Source: an uncultured Pseudomonadota bacterium
Lineage (GTDB): Bacteria > Bdellovibrionota_B > Oligoflexia > Oligoflexales > Bog-1112
Assembly (NCBI GenBank): GCA_937896265.1
Contig: CALBMD010000530.1
Location: 1 to 8,338 of the forward strand
Length of the DNA stretch: 8,338 nt
Reading direction: 5' to 3'
Part shown: positions 1 to 5,525 of the stretch, in pieces
How the letters are laid out: each line of letters starts with the position of its first letter
Numbering within the stretch: position 1 is the first letter of the stretch
Translations under genes and position numbers: made by a program
Notes under the pieces: generated by a model
Told to the model about the DNA's origin: nothing
Database searches by the model: none
Seen by the model: the letters and a program-made list of their open reading frames with translations, nothing else

Positions 1-1
1 G

Positions 2-904
2 ATGGCCCACCAGCTTGTGAGTGAAAAGTTCCGTGTTCATGAACACCATGGGGAATTTTTTGAGCAAGCTTGCCAGCAACTCAGAGTAGAAGCGTGGGCT
101 CGTAAAGCCAGCATCCGTCTTGAAGATCACCTTGAAAATCACTTGATACCCGAACGCGAAGCTACCCTTCTTAGACAAACAAAAAAACTTCTTGCTCTTG
201 CCAAATCTAGCAATAAAAATGAAGCGCTTGCGGCTATAGCCAAAGTGCGCGAATTGAGCCAACGTTACAATCTTGAACAACTGCAGGCAAATGAAGCTTC
301 AACATACACATCCGTCTATATCAACCACAAAAAAAAGAGATTTGAAACTTACCAAACTTTAATCATTGCTCTGTTAGTTAAGCATTATGGAGTAGATGCT
401 GTATACACACACCTATACTGCGCTAAATCTAACACGGAGCACCGAGCAGTTGAATTGCTCGGTATGCGACAAAATATCAATATTAGTGAATATGTTTATT
501 GGTTCTTATTCAACAACCTAAAGAGCTATTGGCACGACTATTTGCACGAAAAGCCTAATTTTTCAAGCATCAAATCCCGAAATCAATTCTTCAATGGAGT
601 AATAAAGGGCTTCTATGAACAGCTTAGTAGTCAAAAAAGAAAGGAGATGGAACAGTCCGCTGCAAATAGCACAAGCCGCGTTCTTGCCACAACAGGGCAG
701 AGCGTCATCAAACAAGAAAAGAAGCAGTTGCAGGAGTTCGTTCGTTATAAGCACCCACGCTTGATGACGCGCCAAAAGGCCACCTCATCACAGCACGGCG
801 CTGCCTTTTTAGCCGGCATTGAAAAGGGCAAGCAGCTTGTCCTTCATGCAGGGCTTGATAAAAGTAGACGTGAACAACTTCGCCTGTTACCAGCAGCTCG
901 CTAG
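2..904 (+). CDS. DUF2786-type protein, 5'-truncated, possible zinc-protease N-terminus
   Basis: The visible 300 residues contain a DUF2786-like helical segment at about residues 55-97 (LLRQTKKLLALAKSS, then KVRELSQRYNLEQLQ). A middle region (about 105-230) with conserved aromatic residues and a basic C-terminus follow; the end has the pattern AFLAGIEKGKQLVLHAGL, common at the end of DUF2786 proteins. The molecular function of this family is not known to me. The first ATG is probably not the real start. The frame is open to the window edge, no ribosome-binding site can be seen, and the first residues read MAHQLV, then HEHHGEFF. That is what would follow His-Glu in an HEMAH zinc-protease motif of the SprT-like kind (HExxH, then a downstream His). 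Base 1 is G, which fits the third base of a GAG Glu codon. The protease part is inference; the DUF2786 call is fairly secure. It lies 32 bases upstream of the M23 peptidase gene on the same strand, so cotranscription is plausible. Confidence 0.75.
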   Translation: MAHQLVSEKFRVHEHHGEFFEQACQQLRVEAWARKASIRLEDHLENHLIPEREATLLRQTKKLLALAKSSNKNEALAAIAKVRELSQRYNLEQLQANEASTYTSVYINHKKKRFETYQTLIIALLVKHYGVDAVYTHLYCAKSNTEHRAVELLGMRQNINISEYVYWFLFNNLKSYWHDYLHEKPNFSSIKSRNQFFNGVIKGFYEQLSSQKRKEMEQSAANSTSRVLATTGQSVIKQEKKQLQEFVRYKHPRLMTRQKATSSQHGAAFLAGIEKGKQLVLHAGLDKSRREQLRLLPAAR

Positions 905-936
905 CAACTGCTCCATTCAACTTAGAGGAAATTTAG

Positions 937-2268
937 ATGCATCAAAAATCAAAGTTAGCCATTATTCTTCTCACTATTTCCACACCTGTATTAGCAGCCG
1001 TGTATCTTGCTTGGAACAATAAAGCGAGTAAGAATGTAGAGCTAACTTATGATCAAGCTATAAAGATCGAAGATCAAGACCGCAATGTTCTTAGCAATAG
1101 CCTTGCGATAAAAGAACGCAAAGTACTCGAAAAAGCTCAAGCCGCTTTACAAGAAAGCCAAAATCCTATTATCAAGGAAACAAGCGTCAATACCGGCTCT
1201 ACAGTGTTTGCCTCTTTAAAAGAAATAGGTATCTCTGCAACTGAAGCTTCCCTCATTATCGAAGCTGCTAAACCTGAACAAGACCTCGGGAGCATCAAAA
1301 GCGGAAGCCGCATTATCTCAGAATCAAGCAAGGACCAATCCGGGATTGAAGAAGTAAAAAAGGTAACTTTTTATCTTGAAAAGACTTCTTATCTAGAGAT
1401 TGTTAAACAAAAAGATTCGTGGCAAGCAAAAGTTTTTTCGCTGCCACTTACTGTTACCAACGAACTCGTTTCAGGCGTTGTCCAGTCTTCCTTATGGGAT
1501 TCAGCTATGAGTGCTGGTCTTGACAGCCAAGCGATTCAGAACCTTACTGACATCTTTGGTTGGCAAATCGACTTTGAGCGCCAAGTAAAACCAGGAGATG
1601 AGTGGCAGATCTTGGTAGAAAGTGTCAGCATTGCTGGTCGTTGGGATCATTGGGGACGAGTTTTATCAGCAAAATATAGAAGTGGGAGCGATACCTATCA
1701 GGCTTATTTATTCAATAATGATGGCCATGATGAGTACTATGATCAAACAGGAGCTAGCCTAAAAGGGAAATTTCTCAAAAGCCCTCTCAACTATACCCGT
1801 ATCAGCTCTAAATTCCAGAAAAAGCGTTTCCACCCTATTTTAGGTATTAATCGACCTCATAATGGTGTCGACTATGCAGCTGCTACTGGTACCGCCGTTC
1901 GTGCTGTAGGTGATGGTGTTATCACCATCATCGGTACCCGTGGTGGTTCAGGAAAAATGATTGAAATTTCACACAACGACAAATACCGCACCGCTTATAA
2001 GCACCTAAATAGCTTTACTAAGGGCTTACGAGTAGGGAGCCGTATTAAGCAAGGGCAGGTGATTGCAGGAGTGGGTTCAACAGGGCTTGCTACCGGACCA
2101 CATTTGCATTTTGAATTTTATGAAAACAATCGCTTTGTTGATCCCTTAGGGAAAAAATTTCCTCGCGAAAATAGCTTGATGCCGCAGCAAATGGCTAACT
2201 TCAACCTTGAAATAGAAAGAATCAACCACCTGGTTGATGAAAAAGCTATCGCTTTAGCGAAAAAATAG
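937..2268 (+). CDS. MepM-like M23 family murein endopeptidase
   Basis: This is a 443-residue predicted periplasmic, membrane-anchored peptidoglycan hydrolase, close in length to E. coli MepM (440). Residues 6-26 form a hydrophobic N-terminal segment (signal anchor). Residues about 86-125 look like a LysM/OapA-type domain (TGSTVFASLKEIGISATEAS). Residues about 168-275 match the MepM/Csd3 middle domain that covers the active site. The M23 (LytM) catalytic domain spans about 287-405. Zinc ligands are visible as H308 and D312 (RPHNGVDY) and H391 in GPHLHFE; H356 and H389 are the expected catalytic histidines. All key residues are present, so it should be active, most likely cutting D-Ala-mDAP cross-links to allow wall growth, as known for MepM. 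The ATG at 937 has AGAGGAA at 924-930 with a six-base spacer. It follows the DUF2786 gene by 32 bases. The exact substrate is inferred from family membership. Confidence 0.92.
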   Translation: MHQKSKLAIILLTISTPVLAAVYLAWNNKASKNVELTYDQAIKIEDQDRNVLSNSLAIKERKVLEKAQAALQESQNPIIKETSVNTGSTVFASLKEIGISATEASLIIEAAKPEQDLGSIKSGSRIISESSKDQSGIEEVKKVTFYLEKTSYLEIVKQKDSWQAKVFSLPLTVTNELVSGVVQSSLWDSAMSAGLDSQAIQNLTDIFGWQIDFERQVKPGDEWQILVESVSIAGRWDHWGRVLSAKYRSGSDTYQAYLFNNDGHDEYYDQTGASLKGKFLKSPLNYTRISSKFQKKRFHPILGINRPHNGVDYAAATGTAVRAVGDGVITIIGTRGGSGKMIEISHNDKYRTAYKHLNSFTKGLRVGSRIKQGQVIAGVGSTGLATGPHLHFEFYENNRFVDPLGKKFPRENSLMPQQMANFNLEIERINHLVDEKAIALAKK

Positions 2269-2275
2269 TTTTTTT
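2240..2275 (+). terminator. Possible Rho-independent terminator of the M23 gene
   Basis: An A-rich arm (2240-2244) and CTA (2246-2248) can pair with TAG and the T-run at 2266-2273. A nested TCGC/GCGA hairpin (2249-2252 with 2257-2260) lies inside. The run of seven Ts at 2269-2275 directly follows the stop codon. The stem is imperfect, with a bulged G and an unpaired A-run, so this is a weak call. It would end the DUF2786-M23 transcript before the tRNA gene. Confidence 0.3.
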
Positions 2276-2279
2276 ACTC

Positions 2280-2308
2280 TTTCTATTGCTAATTCACCGT
2301 GATAGCAT
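2280..2308 (+). promoter_or_regulatory. Weak candidate promoter for tRNA-Arg
   Basis: TAGCAT at 2303-2308 is preceded by TGA (an extended -10 form), and TTTCTA lies at 2280-2285 with a 17-base spacer. The -35 match is poor. The location would start transcription a few bases before the tRNA 5' end at 2321. The -10 lies within a small inverted repeat (2298-2312). Confidence 0.2.
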
Positions 2309-2320
2309 CACGACTTTGCC

Positions 2321-2395
2321 GGTCCCATAGTTTAATGGATAGAATGGAGCATTCCTAATGCTCAGATAGTGGTTCGATTCCACTTGGGACCGCCA
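2321..2395 (+). tRNA. tRNA-Arg (anticodon CCT)
   Basis: A full cloverleaf can be folded by eye. The acceptor stem is GGTCCCA (2321-2327) with TGGGACC (2385-2391), then discriminator G2392 and an encoded CCA at 2393-2395. The D arm is 2330-2345, with two G-U pairs and GG in the loop. The anticodon stem is GAGCA/TGCTC (2347-2351 and 2359-2363) with loop TTCCTAA, which puts CCT at 2354-2356. The variable loop is four bases. The T arm is AGTGG/CCACT with loop TTCGATT. Anticodon CCU reads the arginine codon AGG. The gene stands alone between the M23 and ALDH genes. Confidence 0.97.
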
Positions 2396-2443
2396 TATTC
2401 TTCTGAAATTTCGATTTTGATGGATAGCCCTACCCTTAACGAC

Positions 2444-2450
2444 AAAGGGA
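2444..2450 (+). promoter_or_regulatory. Ribosome-binding site that fixes the ALDH start
   Basis: AAAGGGA lies five bases before the ATG at 2456. It supports that start over two upstream in-frame options: the GTG at 2369, which lies inside the tRNA gene, and the ATG at 2420, which has no purine-rich site in front. Confidence 0.75.
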
Positions 2451-2455
2451 CAACT

Positions 2456-3877
2456 ATGAATCAGGCCTTCATCTCAAACATCAATCCAGCCACTGCCAAA
2501 GAAATTAGCAAAATCCCAGAGACAAGCAGTCAAGAGCTTGAGCGAGTCCTGGACAAGGCTCAAGAGGCTTTTGCCAGTTGGAGCAAGATGCCAGCCACCG
2601 CACGAGGACGCATTCTCAAAAAAGCTGCTAATATACTAAGGACTCGTAACAACGAACTTGCGCACCTAGAGGTGCTTGATACCGGCAAGCCGATCGCAGA
2701 AGCTTCCACTGTTGATATTTTATCTGGCGCTGACGCCTTGGAATATTTTGGTGGGATTGCAGCCAGCATCCATGGTGAGCATCACAACTTAGGCGAAAGC
2801 TTTGTTTATACACGAAGAGAACCGCTTGGTGTCTGCGCTGGTATCGGAGCTTGGAATTATCCTCTACAGATTGCCTGCTGGAAGGCAGCCCCTGCCTTAG
2901 CCTGCGGTAATACGATGGTATTTAAGCCTTCACCTTTAACACCGACCACTGCAGAATGTCTTGCTGAGGTATTTCGTCAAGCTGGTCTGCCCGAAGGGGT
3001 TTTTCAAGTCGTTCAAGGCTCTAGCCATATCGGTCAACATCTTAGCCGCCACCCAAGCATTCGCAAAATTTCAGTCACTGGCTCGACTCAAACAGGCAAA
3101 AAAGTCATGCAAGAAGCCGCTATGACCTTAAAGCAAGTTACTTTGGAATTAGGGGGAAAATCGCCGCTGCTTATTTTTGCCGATACCGACCTTGATCAAG
3201 CTGTTTCAGCGGCGCTGCTAGCCAACTTTTACACACAAGGGGAAATTTGCACTAATGGCACCAGGGTATTTGTCGAACGCTCGATTGAACAAGCATTTTT
3301 AGATAAGCTAGTTACCCGCACTTTAAAAATGCGCATTGGAAATCCTTTAGATCCTCTTACCGATATCGGGCCAATGATTAGCGAAGAGCATCGAGAAAAG
3401 GTTATTTCCTACATTCAAAAAGGTCTTGATGAAGGTGCTTGTCTTTTAGCTGGCGGTATAACAAAACCTCAGCATCTTTCACGCACTGAGTTTGCCACTG
3501 GTTATTACGTACAGCCGACCATTTTTAGTCGCTGCCAAGACCAGATGAGTATTGTTCAGGAAGAGATTTTTGGCCCTGTTATGTCTGTGCTTACCTTTGA
3601 CAGCGAAGAAGAGGCCTTAGAACGCGCCAATGCTAGTGACTTCGGTCTCGCAGCTGGTGTTATGACCCGCGATCTAAAACGCGCCCATAGGGTAGCACAC
3701 TCTCTGCAAGCCGGTGTTTGTTGGATCAATAATTATAATGTTACACCTGTAGAAGTGCCTTTTGGTGGCTATAAGGAATCAGGACTTGGGCGAGAAAATG
3801 GCCTAGCTGCTTTAGATTACTACAGTCAGCGCAAAACGGTATACGTTGAGATGGGCAGCATTCAAGCCCCCTATTAG
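2456..3877 (+). CDS. NAD-dependent aldehyde dehydrogenase, ALDH9/betaine-aldehyde type
   Basis: With this start the protein is 473 residues. It is a soluble NAD(P)+-dependent dehydrogenase that oxidises an aldehyde to the acid. Visible ALDH landmarks are N134 in GAWNYP, the cofactor motif GSTQTG at 209-214, the general base E231 in LELGGKSP, the nucleophile C265 in QGEICTNGTRVF, and EEIFGPV at 369-375. The E231-C265 spacing of 34 is canonical. The CTNGTRVF context is typical of betaine aldehyde dehydrogenases (BetB). The C-terminal stretch with WINNYNVTPVEVPFGGYKES and the segment TRREPLGVCAGIGAWNYP look closer to ALDH9 (4-trimethylaminobutyraldehyde dehydrogenase), judged from memory of that family. 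Either way an aminoaldehyde substrate is likely but unproven. No betA, betI or choline transporter gene is nearby. It lies 60 bases after the tRNA and may be read from that promoter or its own. Confidence 0.93.
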   Translation: MNQAFISNINPATAKEISKIPETSSQELERVLDKAQEAFASWSKMPATARGRILKKAANILRTRNNELAHLEVLDTGKPIAEASTVDILSGADALEYFGGIAASIHGEHHNLGESFVYTRREPLGVCAGIGAWNYPLQIACWKAAPALACGNTMVFKPSPLTPTTAECLAEVFRQAGLPEGVFQVVQGSSHIGQHLSRHPSIRKISVTGSTQTGKKVMQEAAMTLKQVTLELGGKSPLLIFADTDLDQAVSAALLANFYTQGEICTNGTRVFVERSIEQAFLDKLVTRTLKMRIGNPLDPLTDIGPMISEEHREKVISYIQKGLDEGACLLAGGITKPQHLSRTEFATGYYVQPTIFSRCQDQMSIVQEEIFGPVMSVLTFDSEEEALERANASDFGLAAGVMTRDLKRAHRVAHSLQAGVCWINNYNVTPVEVPFGGYKESGLGRENGLAALDYYSQRKTVYVEMGSIQAPY

Positions 3878-3914
3878 CCAGTCTTTGCCGCTTTCACACC
3901 AAAAAGACTAGCTA
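3875..3914 (+). terminator. Stem-loop overlapping the ALDH stop codon; possible terminator
   Basis: Two 12-base arms, 3875-3886 and 3903-3914, are complementary with one mismatch and enclose a 16-base loop. The left arm begins with the TAG stop codon. No T-run follows, so intrinsic termination is uncertain; it could instead protect the 3' end of the mRNA. Confidence 0.35.
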
Positions 3915-3969
3915 CCTTCCCTCACCGATTTCAGAGGGTAAATTTTTATCCAGTCAATTGCTTCCCAAG

Positions 3970-4062
3970 GGGCCGTTTAAACCAACTATTTTTCCTTAAG
4001 TGAAAGATTTTCTTTACAATCCTAGCCTGTAAAAAATTACCGACTCCCTATGGGAACGGCCC
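3970..4062. repeat. Spaced inverted repeat in the ALDH/small-gene gap
   Basis: GGGCCGTT at 3970-3977 is exactly complementary to AACGGCCC at 4055-4062, and AAG/CTT could extend the pairing past a bulged G. The arms are 77 bases apart, so this is weak evidence for a long-range RNA fold. The enclosed DNA contains a TACAAT (4015-4020) that could be a -10 for the small gene, but no good -35 is visible. Nothing else is recognisable in 3878-4118. Confidence 0.3.
4031..4059 (-). terminator. Possible minus-strand terminator downstream of fadBA
   Basis: Read on the minus strand, CCGTTCCC (4059-4052) can pair with GGGAGTCGG (4048-4040) across an ATA loop, with two G-U pairs and one bulge. TAA and six Ts (4036-4031) follow. 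It sits about 290 bases past the fadA stop, so a fadBA transcript ending here would run antisense through the small gene. The stem is imperfect. Confidence 0.35.
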
Positions 4063-4105
4063 TTAGATCTCTTGAGTAAAGTAGTAATAAATATGTTTGT
4101 CATTC

Positions 4106-4112
4106 GAGGGAG
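4106..4112 (+). promoter_or_regulatory. Ribosome-binding site of the small gene
   Basis: GAGGGAG lies six bases before the GTG at 4119. It is the main evidence that this short reading frame is translated and that it starts at GTG. Confidence 0.7.
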
Positions 4113-4118
4113 ACTGTA

Positions 4119-4355
4119 GTGAAAATCATCAAAATTTTGCTAAGCCATAGCAAAAACCTGGACGAGGAGAAAATCCGTAGCTTCTTGTATTCAAATTTTC
4201 CCAATAATCTCATGCGGGACCTTGAATACGATGACCCTAAGGCCATTACTCGTGCCCTAAAGCTACTTAATGTTAAAACCAAAATCTCTGAAGATGATTT
4301 CGATCTCCATCATCATGACACTGAAGGAGCTGATGGCGACAGTGCTGAACACTAG
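4119..4355 (+). CDS. Small unrecognised protein with acidic, His-containing tail
   Basis: I do not recognise this 78-residue protein. It starts at GTG with a good ribosome-binding site at 4106-4112. The N-terminal half (1-50) is mixed: MKIIKILL could be a beta strand or short amphipathic stretch, and KNLDEEKIRSFLYSNF and DPKAITRALKLL look helical. There is no signal peptide or clear membrane span. The tail (57-78) has nine acidic residues and four histidines, including HHH at 64-66, in 22 positions; this could bind metal or a basic partner, but that is speculation. The stop TAG (4353-4355) interleaves with the convergent fadA stop. A start-site signal, sensible composition and the lack of a competing gene on the other strand argue that it is real. 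Function unknown. Confidence 0.65.
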   Translation: MKIIKILLSHSKNLDEEKIRSFLYSNFPNNLMRDLEYDDPKAITRALKLLNVKTKISEDDFDLHHHDTEGADGDSAEH

Positions 4356-5512
4356 ATCTGTTCAAAGACAGTCGCTACACCTTGCCCAAAACCAATGCAC
4401 ATTGTTGCAATGCCAAGCCTCTTGCCCTTAGCTTTCATTAAATGCAATAAAGTGCCACTGATACGAGTTCCTGAACATCCTAAAGGATGTCCCAGGGCAA
4501 TAGCTCCACCATTGAGGTTTACTTTTTGATCCAACTTATCATAAAGACCAAGATCTTTAATCACAGGAAGAGACTGAGCAGCAAAAGCTTCATTTAGCTC
4601 AAACAAATCAATATCGTCAACCTTAAGCTGCGCATTTTTAAGAGCCCTTTTGACGGCAAACACTGGCCCATAGCCCATGATAGCTGGGTCGATGCCTGTA
4701 ACACCCATGCCACGAATCTTAGCCATGCCAATAAGGCCAAGCTGCTTAGCTTTTTCAGCGCTAGCGACAATAAGACAAGAAGCACCATCAGAAATCGCTG
4801 AAGAGTTCCCAGCAGTAACACTGCCCCTTGGATCAAAGGCAGGGGGCAGCTGTGAAAGCTGCTCCAAAGAAGTATCAGGTCTAACAACCTCATCGTAGTC
4901 AAAAAGCTTTAGATAACCTTGTGCATCATGGCCAAGTGTCGGAATAATTTCTTGAGCAAAGGCACCACTTTGGCCGGCTTGATACGCTCGCTGGTGAGAA
5001 CGCAGCGCAAAGCGATCTTGCTCTTCACGACTAATATGGTGCTGCTTAGCTAAAACTTCAGCAGTGATACCCATCATGCCAGAAGCTTTACCATAGTATC
5101 GACTTCCCTCAGGGTTAAAATCAATACCATGATTCATAGGCACATGCCCCATATGCTCAACCCCGCCGCAGACATACAGGTCACCTAACCCAGCCATAAT
5201 ATTGGCAGCTGCTGTATGAAGCGCTGTCATCGAAGAGCCGCAAAGGCGGTTAATTGTCTGAGCAGGCACTGTGTGAGGCACCTGAGCCATAAGAGAAATA
5301 AAACGCGCAACGTTAAAACCCTGCTCAAGAGTTTGCTGAACACAGCCCCAAAGAATATCGTCAATCTCACGAGGATCAATTTGAGGATTGCGGGCCAATA
5401 GTTTTTGTAGCAAATGGGCCGAGATTGTTTCCGCACGCTTCTGCCTGAACATCCCCCCTTTGGAACGGCCCATAGGAGTTCTAGCTGCGTCGATAATGAT
5501 GACTTCTCTCAC
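4352..5512 (-). CDS. fadA: 3-ketoacyl-CoA thiolase, beta subunit of fatty-acid oxidation complex
   Basis: The 386-residue protein cleaves 3-ketoacyl-CoA with CoA to give acetyl-CoA and a shortened acyl-CoA, the last step of beta-oxidation. The thiolase catalytic set is present: nucleophile C91 in NRLCGSSM, H342 in ALGHPLGCSG and C372 in MCIGFGQG. These match E. coli FadA (387 residues; C91, H343, C373 as I recall them). The N-terminus DAARTPMGRSKGG and the segment WGCVQQTLEQGFN are typical of FadA rather than of acetoacetyl-CoA thiolases. The start is GTG, chosen because AAGGAG (5524-5519) lies six bases upstream and the protein then aligns from its first residues. It follows fadB by ten bases, so the two are cotranscribed and probably translationally coupled. 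The product should join FadB in a cytosolic alpha2beta2 complex. Its stop shares bases with the stop of the convergent small gene. Confidence 0.97.
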   Translation of the reverse strand: MREVIIIDAARTPMGRSKGGMFRQKRAETISAHLLQKLLARNPQIDPREIDDILWGCVQQTLEQGFNVARFISLMAQVPHTVPAQTINRLCGSSMTALHTAAANIMAGLGDLYVCGGVEHMGHVPMNHGIDFNPEGSRYYGKASGMMGITAEVLAKQHHISREEQDRFALRSHQRAYQAGQSGAFAQEIIPTLGHDAQGYLKLFDYDEVVRPDTSLEQLSQLPPAFDPRGSVTAGNSSAISDGASCLIVASAEKAKQLGLIGMAKIRGMGVTGIDPAIMGYGPVFAVKRALKNAQLKVDDIDLFELNEAFAAQSLPVIKDLGLYDKLDQKVNLNGGAIALGHPLGCSGTRISGTLLHLMKAKGKRLGIATMCIGFGQGVATVFEQI

Positions 5513-5518
5513 AATATA

Positions 5519-5525
5519 CTCCTTA
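5519..5525 (-). promoter_or_regulatory. fadA ribosome-binding site overlapping the fadB stop
   Basis: On the minus strand TAAGGAG contains the fadB TAA stop (5525-5523) and the Shine-Dalgarno AAGGAG (5524-5519). The spacer to the fadA GTG is six bases. Ribosomes finishing fadB would stand on this site, which suggests translational coupling and matched subunit amounts. Confidence 0.8.

Noticed and set aside
708..1022. Short open frames on both strands around the DUF2786/M23 junction
   Set aside because: They overlap well-supported genes, lack convincing start signals and have no recognisable content.
2369..2455. N-terminal extension of the ALDH starting at GTG 2369
   Set aside because: It lies inside the tRNA gene, lacks a ribosome-binding site and is not part of the ALDH family fold.
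2456..3877. Naming the ALDH betB
   Set aside because: Catalytic context is compatible, but ALDH9-like segments and the absence of bet genes leave the substrate open.
4100..4282. 60-codon minus-strand frame opposite the small gene
   Set aside because: Antisense shadow of the plus-strand gene, without a ribosome-binding site of its own that I can see.
4594..4902. 102-codon minus-strand frame within fadA
   Set aside because: Shifted frame of the thiolase gene with Leu/Ser-rich composition typical of an out-of-frame translation.
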